Origin: Acanthamoeba lenticulata
Taxonomy: Eukaryota; Discosea; Longamoebia; Acanthamoebidae
Direction: 5' to 3'
NCBI GenBank assembly: GCA_002179805.1
Contig: NAVB01000014.1
Span: 1 to 64,000, forward strand
DNA length: 64,000 nt
The position numbers and the translations under genes are program-made. The notes below the pieces were generated by a model. It was not told where the DNA came from and made no database searches. It saw nothing but the letters and a program-made list of their open reading frames with translations. This document shows positions 11,474 through 22,715 of this stretch, in pieces; positions within the stretch are counted from its first letter, which is position 1; each line of letters starts with the position of its first letter.

Positions 11474-13508
11474 TCAGTGGCACCCGGCGGGGAAGCGGAG
11501 CCAGGTGATCTTGCCGAACCCGGTGGCGTTGTGCCCGGCCAGCAGCACCGACAAGCAGTTGGGCGACTCCACCGTCTCGATCCCTGCTCTCTCACCGCCC
11601 CCCCCCCCATGAGCACATGCGCCTCATCATGTGAGGCCCCGAGTGCGTGCGTGGCCTTGATTCCACTCAAACCATTGGAACACCCACCACCACTACGACG
11701 ACGACAACCACCACTTCCACGTCAACGCACCGAGCGAGGGCAGCTTGTCGCCCGCCATCGGGCGAGAGCCCACGATCTTCACCGACACATCGTCGTGCTG
11801 CACTGCCCACGCCGTGTAGCCCCCACCCGATGGGCTGCCGCTCACCACCATCGCTTGGCCTGGTGTGTGTTCGTGTGAAAAAAGAGCAGAAGCTCCAACA
11901 ACACCACCAACAGGCCTGAGAAAGCAGAAGAACATACGGGTGGCTTGGTTGGCCGCCACGCCCTTGCCCCACTGGGCGCCTGGCCCGAGGTCGACCGACG
12001 TGAAGATGAGGTTGCGCCGCACGAGGTCCCACCCGTAAAGCGTGCCGTTCGTTCCTCGCAGCTGCACCGTCATGGCCCAATCCACGCGTGCATATCCATG
12101 TGCATGTGACGACACGCAAAGACGACCTCTCTTTGTATATATATCTGCAATTGGGAGCTGTGCGTACCTGAGGCCAGAAGAGGAAGTTGCCAAAGCCAAA
12201 CATGTTGTCGCAGTCGCCGTCGAGGTACACCACGTGGTTGAAGTACCTGACCAATTGGCCCGCCCAACGAACAAGAGGTCAGCGCTGAAGGCCATCTTCA
12301 CTACGGTCATCCTCACCATCATCATCACCATGACCAGGTGATGATGACTTGAGGCGCAAGGGAGCGGTGTGCGTACAGGCCGTAATTGCCAAAGCTGGAT
12401 GCCTGCACTCCGACCTGCACGATCTGCGCCAGCGTTTGGCCCGACAGCGACGCCGACCTGCACCCGAGCGTTCAGATGAAGCCGGTCCAGAGCGAAGCAC
12501 GTGCTGTTGGGCGAAAGGGGAATGGAGCAGAAGCATGCCTGGCGATGAAGAGGTTGTTCTGGTAGAAGGTCACGCCGGCCACCAGGTTGACCGGGTACAG
12601 CGAGTTGAAGCTGTCGCGCAGACTGAGCTGGGCCACCACCGTGAACGTGCCCAAGCTGTTGCGTTTGGACACAGCCAAGAGGTTGGTCCGGTGTTAAGCG
12701 GTCGCACGGGGGCAGGTGATAGATCGCCAGCGCAGATGGTATGTTTGTACTCGATGTAGACCACGTAGTCGAGCGCGATGAGGAACAGACTGTTGCGGTC
12801 ATCAAGATTGTTGCTGTTGGGGATCAGGTACTCGTAGGCGTTATAGGGTACGCTGACCTCCGCGACGACGTTCCACTGGCTGGTGTAAAGATTGAAGATG
12901 ACCATGCTCTTGGGTTGTAAACAAAGAACCAAAGAACAAGGTGAGTGAGCTTTCGCTTTGGTTGATGACTTTCACGAGAGACGGCAACAAAAAGAGGGAC
13001 GTACGACAGTGTTGGTCTTGTTCGAGTAGGCGTAGAGCTCAACCACGAACTGGCCAGTTGGTGGGTGTACCCCCAGCCCGATAATGACAGCCAGGTTGGG
13101 CTGGAACTGTGGTGGAATCTGGAACGATGGCAGCAGGAGTGGTAACGAAACCATTTAACACTCGAACACTCGACGACAACTTCAAAGTAGTACCCTGCTG
13201 CCGGAGATGCTAATGTCGGTCTGCTGAAGATTGCCCCACCAGAGAATGTTCTGGCTGAGGAAGGAGTAAACGTTGCCAAACAAGGAGACGGATATCCACT
13301 TGCTGTTGGGGTCGTTGAGGTTGAGTGTGTTCACCACTTCGATCTCTGTGCTCTCCGCTGCAATTGCCCCGAAGTTGTTCTTGGTGAGTTCGCCCCCCCC
13401 CCACCGACAGAAAGAAAGAAGCGAAAAAATAGGCGACCTACCGCAGCGAAAGTGCAAGCACAGCAACAACAGGAGGCCACAGAAGGCAGCCACAGGAAGA
13501 AGCTTCAT
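11474..13508 (-). CDS. Secreted protein of unknown family, source of the inverted duplicate at 25.2 kb
   Basis: Starts at the ATG at 13508 with a signal peptide (LLPVAAFCGLLLLLCLHFRC) and ends at 11474 (KITWLRFPAGCH then stop). Roughly eight short exons read as beta-rich secreted protein: LNLNDPNSKWISVSLFGNVY, LAVIIGLGVHPPTGQFVVEL, NSLFLIALDYVVYIEYKHT, YPVNLVAGVTFYQNNLFIA, HVVYLDGDCDNMFGFGNFLF, NGTLYGWDLVRRNLIFTSVD. The repeating hydrophobic-turn pattern and N-glycosylation sequons suggest a beta-propeller or lectin-like extracellular fold, but I recognise no family. The last intron (about 11590-11715) lies in a low-complexity GTGGTGGT region, so its ends are uncertain. The last four exons have a near-identical inverted copy at 25172-25866. 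Confidence 0.6.
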
Positions 13509-13691
13509 GTTGTTGTGTCGGACAGCTTATGCAAAACGGCTTTAGTCAGGCATATGTAATTAGTTATGGGGCCTAAAACGTGGGAATTTGAACTAGTTTG
13601 GCACCCACAAGCCCGGTAACATTCCCATCAAATAGCTCTAAGCCAGATGTTTATTTACACGAACAAAAGCACGGGTCTGCGATGCATTGGG

Positions 13692-14927
13692 TTACAGCGC
13701 AACAGCCATTTGAAACTCGTCGAGCAAGAAGGGGCAGCCTCGACGGCTGGCCTGCCGCCCGCCCTTGCCGTTACAGTTGTGGCGCCTCGTGGGCGGATGC
13801 TTCTTGAAGTTGTGCACAAGACGGAGGTGAGCCATTGACCGGCAGTTGCTCTCGAAGCGCTTGTAGGCGCCCTGGCGCTGCGTGGTTGTGCTGATGATCG
13901 ACAAGTCGCCGAGGTCGAGGACAAGCCCGTCTTGACCGTGGCACAGCTGCGCATGGAAAACGGTTCGATGGAACGTTTCTCTCGGACAGTCGAAAGCCAC
14001 CTTGTGCTGGTGGGGCAAGTCGACCGTGGAGTGGCAGTTGTTTGGCGCCGAGGCCGCCCACGAGAGCGCCTGGTTGGCGTGCAGAACGAGTCGTCGCTCC
14101 TCGCTGAAGAGAGTCAGCGAGAAGTCGGCGAGGTCGTGATGGACGGCGTCGAAGAAGACGACCCAGATGGTCCTGCCCTTGTTCGGCATGACCGAGTAGT
14201 AATACACTCGCGGTCCAGAAGAGACAAGAGACGCTTGTTGCTGTGCGGGTCCCGCTTGGACCGCAGCTGCTGAGTTCTGCGTCCGCTCTGCATCCGACGA
14301 GAGTGTGGGCGGGGAAGACATGGAGAAGAGGGTCGACGTCATGGGCGAGGAGAGGGGCGAGTTGTATGAGCTGAAAGAGGAAGACGATGAAAAAGAAAGA
14401 GGTGAAGAAGGGGCCAGCTGAGTCCAGTGGTTGACCATGAACTCGGGTGAAGAGGGCGATGAGGCCACTGCGGAGTCAGCAGATGAGGGCGGTTGGATCG
14501 CCAAACTCTGTGCTTCCATGTCGGATGAATCTGTGATCCACGAGGAGACGACACCGGTGAAGACGGTGCCCTCGTAGTCGACTTTGGGCTCGCCAAGGAT
14601 CCACATGTCATCGGCCGGCAGCTGCTGAAGTGCAAGCACCGGTTCGGCGTCGAAGCCTAGCTGTTGGCCGCCAGCCTGGCTGGGATCCCAGGCTGGTCTG
14701 ACCGCGAGCTGAGGCGCTGCCCCACTGTTGTCGTCGTTGTAGGATGGCCTCGCGATGTCGTCGCGAATCCATGAGGGGACGAAGTTGGTGGTGATGGCGC
14801 CTTCGCCCTCAGAGCTGGTCATCGCTTCCAGCTCAGCGGGGAGCACGGGCGTAGAGGGCAAGGAGAAGTCATAGTCGTCCAAGAGGAGATGGAGCTGCTC
14901 TGGGGAAAGCTCAGGAAGCATCGACAT
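13692..14927 (-). CDS. Ser/acidic-rich protein with a C-terminal beta-type domain, unknown
   Basis: Uninterrupted frame of 411 residues from the ATG at 14927. Residues 1-240 are acidic and Ser/Pro-rich with low complexity (several SSS runs), resembling a transactivation or disordered regulatory region. Residues 245-390 look like a compact domain: VYYYSVMPNKGRTIWVVFFD, FSLTLFSEERRLVLHANQAL, KVAFDCPRETFHRTVFHAQL and GLVLDLGDLSIISTT alternate hydrophobic strands. The C-terminus is basic with His and Cys. I do not recognise the family. A TATA-like element (AATAAAA read on the minus strand) lies near 15013-15019, about 85 bases upstream. A nuclear regulator is possible but only a guess. Confidence 0.55.
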   Translation of the reverse strand: MSMLPELSPEQLHLLLDDYDFSLPSTPVLPAELEAMTSSEGEGAITTNFVPSWIRDDIARPSYNDDNSGAAPQLAVRPAWDPSQAGGQQLGFDAEPVLALQQLPADDMWILGEPKVDYEGTVFTGVVSSWITDSSDMEAQSLAIQPPSSADSAVASSPSSPEFMVNHWTQLAPSSPLSFSSSSSFSSYNSPLSSPMTSTLFSMSSPPTLSSDAERTQNSAAAVQAGPAQQQASLVSSGPRVYYYSVMPNKGRTIWVVFFDAVHHDLADFSLTLFSEERRLVLHANQALSWAASAPNNCHSTVDLPHQHKVAFDCPRETFHRTVFHAQLCHGQDGLVLDLGDLSIISTTTQRQGAYKRFESNCRSMAHLRLVHNFKKHPPTRRHNCNGKGGRQASRRGCPFLLDEFQMAVAL

Positions 14928-15276
14928 CGGGTGGTTGATTGTGGTTGGCTGAGCTGCAGGTGTTCGTCTTCTTTTGCACGCAAAAGTCGGTATTGAGCAA
15001 ATGTGGGTACGCGCTTTTATTCTGTGCGTGTTCCCAATAAGCCTCCGCCCAATCAGGAGGAACCTAAAGACCTAGTCAATCTAAGTCATAGTTGTGCCAA
15101 GCAATCCCGGGCTATTTACAACCCCCCAATCGCGACAAAAGACATAAGGTCAACGAGAGGTGTTGACTACACAGCGCCATTAAAGTTGTCATTTCAAAAA
15201 TAAAATAAACGGCTCCAATCAAAAAATTGGCAAGTGTATTTAACATGAATAAAAAGCGGGGCGAGACAAGGCCGGT
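14928..15276. other. Intergenic region, no gene seen
   Basis: About 350 bases between the start of the Ser-rich gene and the end of the kinase gene, both on the minus strand. It holds a minus-strand TATA-like AATAAAA near 15013-15019. Frames here are short and without protein-like composition. Confidence 0.5.
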
Positions 15277-18200
15277 TCACGCAAGGGTGGCGTGGTAGGC
15301 CTTGAGGCGTCGGTGAATCTGGACAAAGTCTGGCCGGTCGTCGGCATTCTTCGCCCAGCAGTCGACCATGAGCTGCTGGTACTCGGCTGGCGTGTCCTTG
15401 GGGACTTTCGGTCGAAGGTCGTTGTTGATGATGCCCAGCGCCACGTCCATGATGTTGGTCATGTCGGCAAACGGCTCTTCGCCTTTCGTCAGCAACTCCC
15501 ACATCACTGCACCATTTATTCATAATAATAATAATATGAGTTTAAAAGAACTCAACAATTGTATTGTTTTAATTAAAAATGAATTTTAAAAAAAAAAGGA
15601 CAAAGCGCGTACCGATGCCAAAGGCGTACGAGTCGCTCTTTTCGCTGTAGACAGACTTGGAGATGACCTCGGGCGCGAGCCAGCGCACGGCTCCGATGTT
15701 GCCGCGCGTCTTGGCGTAGGTGTCCTTGGGCATCATCCGCGCGAGCCCAAAGTCGGCCATCCGCACTCGCCAGTCCCGCCCCACCAGCATGTTTCGCAGC
15801 GCCAAATCCTGGGCGTCCCACGGCACACATACGTGAGCTGTTGCCACAGTGTGGTATGCACGGTATGCGCGGGGGAACGTACCCGGTGTACGATGTGCTC
15901 GGCGTGAAGATGGAGAATGCCCGCCGCGGCGTCCAACGCCATCCCGACGATGATCTTCCACGGCAGATCCGGGTTCTGGACCACCACACCACGAGCGCGC
16001 GCACGTTAGGCTTCCCGCTGTAGAGCAGAGGCCAGGCCGAGGAGAGAGGAGAGGCCAAGTGGGGGCGTTGTTCGTACCTCCGCCAGGGCGTCGCGCACGC
16101 ATCCCCGCTCCATATACTCGGTGACTGCATTATATTACGCAGGAAAATACATCAATAAATTGCAGATTATAAAAATAGTATTCCGTAAATAATAGTTTTG
16201 TTTTACGAATGATAAATAAAAATCAATACGTGCCTATACAATAATGAGGGAACTGCGAGGAAATGCCACAAAACTTGACGATGTTGGGGTGGTTGCTGTA
16301 CTTCCTGTGTGGCGCTTGCGTGTGAGCCCGCCAAGAACAACAACAACAACAGCAACACCACATCATGCACAGAAGGTCCAAGAAGCACGCACTCCATGAT
16401 GGAGGCCTCGCGCTTGAAGTTGTAGACTTCGGCCTCGGTGAGCTGCATGACCATCAGCTTCTTGACGGCCACCGCCGTCCCGCGCCAGAGGGCCTTGTAG
16501 ACGACCCCGAAGGCGCCGTTGCCCAGCGGCTTCGGGTCAAACTGCAGCTCCTCGTAGGCGATCTCGTGGTAGGCCTTGAGCAGCACCTCGCGCCTGCGGC
16601 GCGCCCACAACACCAGGCAGGGCAGAGTCAGAAAGGTGACTCTCACCTCGGGGCGAGCGGGCCAAAGAGGGAACGGGACGCACCCAGAGGCGCGCGCAGA
16701 CTTGCGGCGCTGCTTCTTGCGCCGTGCGGCCTTGGTCGTGCCGGTGGTGGTGGCAACGGTGTCGGTCTCACCAGAGTTGTTGAGGTTGTTGTTGTTGTTG
16801 CCATCCGCGGTGTTGAGGGCGTCATCGGCCGCGGCAGCGGCGGCCGTCTTCTTGCGGCTGCCCGAGCGCTTGCGGGTCTTCTTCTTGTTGCCCTCCCAGT
16901 CGGCCTCGTCGTTCCCAGCCTCGCCCACGGCGCCCGACTCGCCATACTCGGCCGTTGCACTCGAGCGGCTTGTAAAGGCGGCCGACGACTCGCCATACTC
17001 GGCCGTCGCGCTCGAGCCGCCAGCGCTGCTGGCCAGGCTCGTAAAGGTCGACGACTCGCCGTACTCGGCCGTCGCGCTCGAGCTGCAAGCGCCGCTGACG
17101 GTGACGCACGAGGACGATGAAGAAGCTGTCGCTGCCGCCACGAAGGCTGAGACCTCGTCTGACTCGCCATACTCGGCCGTCGCACTGCTGCTAGTAGTGA
17201 TGGCGGTGGCAGTGGCCACGTAGGCCGAGACCTCGTCGGCGGCGCCGTACTCAGCTGTGGCGCTTGAGCCGCCACACACGCTATGTGTCTCGTGATCTTC
17301 GTCGTCGTCTTCATCGTCGTCGTCATCGTTGTCTGTTTTGTGCTTGTTCTTCTTCTTTTTCGTCTTCTTTTTGTCGTCGCAGTCGTCGTCCTTGAGATTC
17401 TCGCGGGACTTGCGCCGGGCGCGTGCGTCTCCAAACTTATCCTCGTCCTCCTTCTTCTTGTCGAAGAGGGACACGCCCACGCTGAACGACTCCAACAGTT
17501 GCGCGTCGTCCTGTGACGTCTGCACCCGCGCCTTCAATGCGGCCTGCTCCTTGCGCAGCATCTTTAGGATGGCCTGCAGCTCCGCTATCTGTACGCGTTG
17601 TTTTTCAATGTTTTATCATGATTAGAGTCTTTCATTATTATTGACTCAATAAAATAATATTCTATTATTTTATTTATTATTGCATTTTCTGGTGAAGTAC
17701 CTTGGCGCTGGTTTCAATGGAAATGTCCTTTTTCTTTTCCTCAAACTGTGTTGGGACGGGCCTCGTGAGTGACGAGGACCACACAAGCATCCGTGGGGAA
17801 GAAGGAGGAGGAGGGAGTAAGTACCTCGTTGAGCAGCTTCAGGTAGTCGCGCTTCATTTCAATGAAGGAACCCAACAGCGAATCGGCCTGCTTCTTGGGC
17901 GTTTCCACCAACGCGGCCCTTTCGTCACTGCTCTCCGGTTCGTCGTCGTCCAGCGTCTTCTGGGTCTCGACTGGGACCAGACTCGCTGCGTTCGTGTCCG
18001 TGTCCGCGGCCGACGTCAACGACGACGATGCCGTATCACTGGGGCCTGTGGGCGTGGTCGTCGTGGGCACGGTCGATGACGGCTCGGCCGTCGTCGTCAC
18101 GGGCGACGTCGTCGGCTTGCTGTCATCGCCGAGCAGGGCCTCGGACGAGGCCGTCAGACTGCCGCCTTCACTGCTACTGCCGCTGCCACTGCCACCTTCA

Positions 18201-19545
18201 CCACCGCCGGCGGCGCAGCCCGAGGCCTCATCCACGGGCGTCTCCAGGCCCTCTTCGTTCTCTTCGTCTTCACCCGCGCCGTCGCTGATGCTGCTGGCCT
18301 GGAACTTGGAGAAGAGGTCCGCGAAGCCGTCGTCCTTCATGACGGACATCTCGTACTTGCGGTACTTGCTCGAGCCAAAGAAGCGATGTCCTTCGCCGTC
18401 GTCCTCCACAGCGCCGCCGCCGCCGCCGGGGATGAGCGTCGCGCGGGCCTTGGTCGCCAGCGCGCCCGACGAGGCCCTGTAGCGGCTGTTGGGGTTGGCT
18501 GGGGCGGTGGTGGCGACGGTCGTGTTACGGGCGATGCCGGCGGCCATGCTCATCATAAGCCCAGACGAAACCGTCGACGACGCCGTGGCGCTGCCTGGGG
18601 TGACGAGGGTCGGTGGGGCGGTGGTCGTCGTGTTACGGCGCTCCTTCTTCTGGCCACTCGAGGCGTTCTTCTCGCCGCGGTCCTTGGTGGTGAGGACGCC
18701 CGTGCTGCGGCCCAGCATGGCAAACACCCCGCCGCCACCGCCATGGTTGTCGCGCGGCGAGCGAATCTTCACCTGTCGCTTGGCGCTCTTTGGCGTGACG
18801 GGCTCGGCGGCCTCGTCGTGCTGGCGCTCTTGCTCGTATGTAGCGGCGGCTACTTGTTGTTGCTGCTGCTGCTGCTGTTGTTGCTGTTGCTCCTGCTGAA
18901 TCTTGAGCACGCGCTCCTTGGTCAAGCGCTGCGCAGTAGAATACCACGAGAGACCAACTCGTGTGAGCCAACAAAGACAGTCCCTGTGCGTCGAGAAGAA
19001 GACTATTGTAGCACCTGCAAGTGGCGCCTGCGCTTTTTGATAGAGCGGTGCTGGCCTCGAAGCAGCTTGAGCTCGGTTTCCAGTCGCTGACGCTCCTGGA
19101 CCAGCTTCGGCAGGAACTCGCTGTACCTGCAGGGATTTGCGATTAGCCAAGAACAGGAATGAGTTGAATTATGTGTTGGATTATTATGTATTTTCGATGA
19201 TTAATATTTATTTAAAGTGTTGTATTATTATGTAAGTGCTGGAGAGTTGTACTTGAGGACTTCGCTGTCGCGGTTCGAGGAAGCGGTAGACGAGGAACTT
19301 GAAGACGCGGCTTGGCCCTTGGACGACTTGCCCGAGGCGATGGTGTTGCCGACTCGATCCCGTAGGCGCGCAGAGGCGGGAGGCGTGGGGGTGGGGCTGG
19401 TGATGAAGGGCGTGGAGCGCGTGAGTACTTCGCTCGATGAGTGGGAGAGTTGTGCCTTGTGGCTGAAGGCGTCATAGTCAGGATCGATTGCTTGCAGGGA
19501 GGGGCTCGATGCCCCCGAAGAATGTGGTGCAGATGATGGCTTCAT
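15277..19545 (-). CDS. Tyrosine-kinase-like protein kinase with coiled coil and Tyr-motif repeats
   Basis: One long gene from the ATG at 19545. Exons 1-4 are 19253-19545, 19015-19126, 17825-18928 and 17701-17745; exon 5 starts at 17588 and all keep frame. The N-terminus is Ser-rich, then a coiled coil (LVQERQRLETELKLLRGQH), a Gln run near 18850-18895, a long Thr/Ser/acidic disordered region, another coiled coil (IAELQAILKMLRKEQAALK), a Lys/Asp stretch and six copies of a TAEYG motif. The kinase domain follows: G-loop LGNGAFGVVYKALWRGT, AVKK lysine, ESIM-type helix C, HRDLALRN catalytic loop, ADFGLAR, WLAPEVI and DSYAFGIVMWELLTKGE. HRDLALRN is close to the HRDLAARN of true tyrosine kinases. 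The catalytic residues K, D and DFG are all present, so it should be active. Stop at 15277. Confidence 0.85.
16931..17272 (-). repeat. Six-copy Tyr-containing motif array inside the kinase gene
   Basis: Within exon 5 of the kinase, the protein repeats SSATAEYG six times, five of them followed by a Glu-Ser (one by Ala-Ala), separated by Ala/Thr/Ser spacers of 8-30 residues. The DNA repeats the unit as CGACTCGCCATACTCGGCCG on the plus strand. Each repeat offers an acidic-flanked tyrosine directly upstream of a tyrosine-kinase-like domain, so autophosphorylation and SH2 docking are possible. Copy number and regular spacing are seen directly; the function is inferred. Confidence 0.75.
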
Positions 19546-20182
19546 TTTTGAAAGTTCTGATCAATTCAAACAATCTCCTCTTATGTCGTCCCCCCGAGCA
19601 CATATGTCGTTCAAATCCAACTCGTCGTCTCCCGCATTAGCGCCGCGGTGATGTGTCGAGTGGGAGCTCAATTTGTTGTTTGCTCGCCTACAGGCGGAGT
19701 TTGAAATTTCCCCTTTGAATAGAAGAACGCAAAGAATGGCAATCTATGCAACTACGCGGTGGTCCCCTGCGCCACGGCAGGCGAATGGTGGCTCTCTTGC
19801 GACGAAGGAGAACACTTCAGATGAAGGTAGATAGATGCAAGTAACTATTTTACAAAAAGTTTATTGTGGCGTAGGAGAAGCGAGGCTGCCTCGTCGAAAC
19901 TCACCCAGCACTAAAACATCTTGCTCGCTTACGAAAAACTCTTCTTGACGAGAGTGTAGGCGAGTAGAGATGGAAGGCACAGTGGATCGTCGCGGCTGAG
20001 CAGTCAGGCTCCAGGTCTGGACGGAAGATCTTCGTCGAGAGCGCCGGGTTGTGGTACTGACGTAATAAACTAAGGAATGGGGAAGCGAGAGGAGGAAAGA
20101 AGATGGTCGACGCGTCTTCCGGTCCTCGCGAGAAAGACGGAAGGGCACGTCGCTCCATCGGGGGAGTGGAATTGAAGAACAT
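19546..20182. other. Intergenic region between kinase start and coactosin end
   Basis: About 640 bases. The half next to 19545 should be the kinase promoter; the half next to 20183 is probably coactosin 3' untranslated sequence. A 184-codon open frame crosses it and coactosin but is Ser/Arg-rich nonsense in the wrong frame of a real exon. No gene supported. Confidence 0.5.
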
Positions 20183-20825
20183 TTAGTGGGAGGACTGGCC
20201 CATGTAGTTGGCACCACCGGCCTTGACGACAGTGGCGATGAGCTTCTGCTCGTCGATGTCATCGTGATCCGAGAACTGGGTCTCGACGGCGAAATCCTTG
20301 AACACCTGCTTGACGTTGGCCTTGTGCACGGAGACCTTGGCCTTCCTGAGGATACCGGCCTTGGGGCCAGTCCAGGCGATGAAGACGAACTTGGCGCGCT
20401 TCGACTCCTCGTCACCAGTGGTCACACGGAGGTAACCGAACTGGCAGCCATCCTCCTTGAAGTGGCTGGCCATCTCGTTGAGCGAGCCGGTACCGGTGGC
20501 CTCGAGGACGATGGTGTCCTTCTTGTCGGCGTCATAACCAACAACAGCCCTGGGGAAAGAGACACAACAAAAATCAGTTACCTTGTCCAGCCAAAAGAGA
20601 ATTAGACACTGAGGACAGTGAAACTGAGGCCCGGCGACCCCTTTGTAGTGTCACCGGGACACCTCAAACTCGGGGTCACGACTCCATCCATATTCTTCAC
20701 TTCACCCGCCGGAAGGGGACGACGATCAACAACAAGAAGCGGGTGTGGTACCAGGTGGTGGGGTCGCTGTCCGAGCGGACGGCGGCGTAGGCGTCAGCAA
20801 GGCGGGGGTCGGAAACGTCAGCCAT
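20183..20825 (-). CDS. Coactosin-like F-actin-binding protein (ADF-H domain)
   Basis: Two exons, 20752-20825 and 20183-20549, join in frame to 146 residues, the usual coactosin length. The first exon begins MADVSDPRLADAYAAVRSD and splices after ACCTG at a GTACCA donor; the second begins in AVVGYDADKKDTIVLEATG. The ADF-homology fold is covered end to end: GYLRVTTGDEESKRAKFVFI, AWTGPKAGILRKAKVSVHKA, KQVFKDFAVETQFSD and the C-terminal KKAGGANY-type motif VVKAGGANYMGQ. Coactosins bind the side of actin filaments and counteract capping. The very conserved AKVSVHKA segment contains the actin-contacting lysine region. A minus-strand TATA-like element lies 75 bases upstream. Cytosolic; likely highly expressed as expected for an amoeboid cell. 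Confidence 0.93.
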
Positions 20826-20898
20826 GGAGGAAGTGGGGGGTGTGTAGTGGGTGTGAGTGCGCGGGTACAGGAGAGTGCGAGAAAAGACCAGACGACGG

Positions 20899-20905
20899 TT
20901 TTATT
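20899..20905 (-). promoter_or_regulatory. TATA-like box of the coactosin gene
   Basis: Read on the minus strand the sequence is AATAAAA, about 75 bases upstream of the coactosin ATG at 20825. Two CCAAT-type motifs (GGCCAATCGCC and its near-inverse GGCCATTGG) lie upstream at about 20965-20997, consistent with a strong promoter. Position-based assignment only. Confidence 0.4.
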
Positions 20906-21221
20906 GACACGCAGGCCGGTGGGGGGTGGGGCGTCGTGCGCCTCGGCGTGGGGCCGTGGGGCAACGGCCAATCGCCACCCCGCCGCCAGGCCATTGGTCG
21001 TCTGATTCGTTATTTCGCGTCGACGCCCGCCTTTTTCCTGATTAAATCCTCAAAATTACCGTCCACGATCGTGCCTGCGGCAACACACTGAATTTTCACC
21101 TCGTGTTTCGAAATTTCGCTGTATCTTGGGCGCGTTACCGTAGCTACGCAGCATTCTCCGCTTCTCCGTCCGGCGGAGCGGCAGGCGCAACGGGAGGCCA
21201 CCGACAACGGCGGCAAGGCCA

Positions 21222-22599
21222 CTAGGCCAGCGAAGACGGTGCGGCGAGCATGTGCTCGACAGTGTGAATGACCTCGTCGATGTAAGGACGCTCTTCCATT
21301 CGCTTGTTCATGAGTCGTCGCACGAGATCCTGCAGCTCCTCCGAGTGATGCCTGCTCGCAAGCAAGGCCTCGTGAGCGCTGCGCTGGTCTGCCTCTTTGC
21401 ATGCAGGTTGGGGTCACGCACCCATCGGCGGGAAAATCGACGCGCCCAGACATGGCGCAGAGCTTAATCGACGCGCCGTGGTGGGTGTAGGCCTCCTCGA
21501 ACGGGTTCTTGCCGTAGGCCATCTCGTACAGCGTACAGCCCAGCGACTGTCCCCCTCCCCCATGAGTGAGAAGAAGAAGAAGAAGAAGAGGAAGCACAAC
21601 ACACGCGGCGCAACGCACCCATATATCTGTTCGTTCATCGATGTCGCCGTTGAGGGGCGGGTCGTACAGCTCAGGCGGCCGGTACATCGGGCTGCACGAC
21701 TTGTGTGCCTTCATGCGCGTGTGTGCATGTCAAAGTGCTGCCAACGCCAAGTGAGAAAGAGGACGAGAAGTACTGACAGAACGTACCTCCTCCTCGAGTT
21801 GTACAGCGTCCGCGTGAGATCGAATGCTGCGTCGAGCCTCAGCGATGGAGCCAAAGTCCATCAAAACTGCTCGCTTGCCGTCGTTCGACAACAGCACGTT
21901 TAAGCACTGGCGATGGGACATAGAAGTGAATAAACGAACGACGTCGGACAGGATGAGGACAAGAAGTGCCTTGAGATCGCGGTGGGCGAGGGGTGGGTCG
22001 TGCGAGTGGAGGACGGCGAGTCCGCGGCAAAGGCCCAGGAAGAGCCCCAGCACCTCATGCTCTCTCCATCGCTGGTTGCGTGCCGCCATCTCCTCGAGCA
22101 CCGCCCGCAGCGTGCCTCGCTGCATTGCCACAGTCGTCGTCAGCCTCTCGTGCGTGGACCAGAAGAAGGAAGAGAAGCAACGAACGTGGTAAAGGGGAAA
22201 GAGGAAGAGGATCTGCTCGCTTGGCACTGCGGTTGTGGTGGATATGCTCTGGGCGTGGTCCACCAAGGGCACGATGTTGGGATGCCGGCATGACGAAAGG
22301 ATCTCGATCTCGAGCCTGGCTCGCTGCAGCAAGGCTGGGGATTGACAGAGCATGATCTTGAGGGCGAAGCGCTCCCCCGTGTCCGAATCCATCACCTATG
22401 GTGGAGCATTGGCTGAGTGTGAAGATGGAGATCAATCTGGGCCGCCAGGGAGAGCAAGATGCATTTTTTGGGGGAAGAGGAGGAAGACGCCTACCTCATG
22501 GACTTGTGAGTAGGCGCCTTCGCCAATCTGCCGAATAGGCCGAACGATGTGCTTGTTGACAGCAATCTCGGGCTGACAGCAAGAAAAGACGGCTCCCAT
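21222..22599 (-). CDS. STK16/MPSK1-type acylated Ser/Thr kinase (NAK family)
   Basis: Starts at the ATG at 22599 with MGAVFSCCQPEIAVNKHIV: Gly-2 suits myristoylation and the Cys pair palmitoylation, the same lipid anchor arrangement as animal STK16 at the Golgi. The G-loop is IGEGAYSQVHE, then FALKIMLCQSPALLQRARLE (Lys and helix C), LPLY/RGTLRAVLEEMAARNQ, LGLCRGLAVLHSHDPPLAHR with DLK, NVLLSNDGKRAVLMDFGSIA (DFG), SCSPMYRPPELYDPP, DIDERTDIWSLGCTLYEMAY, and a C-terminal lobe ending MLAAPSSLA. The spacing and the ERTD-W-SLGC phrase are characteristic of STK16. At least seven introns with GTAC donors. Catalytic Lys, HRD and DFG residues are all present. Head-to-head with the small membrane protein at 22716, 116 bases apart. 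Confidence 0.88.
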
Positions 22600-22715
22600 G
22601 ATGGTGGTGAAGCTGGGGGAACGTCTGCAGGCAAAAACTCAAGAAAAGAAAACATAAAAAAAGCTAAAGTCCAGCAAGGAAAAGAGAGAAGCTTCGGCAG
22701 AAATAGACGACACAG

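Noticed and set aside
16365..17223. Long plus-strand frames opposite the tyrosine-kinase-like gene
   Set aside because: Arg/Ala/Leu-rich translations mirror the repeated minus-strand TAEYGES codons; no family or splice context.
19861..20415. 184-codon minus frame crossing the coactosin end
   Set aside because: It overlaps the conserved coactosin exon in the wrong frame and its downstream part is Ser/Arg-rich without similarity.
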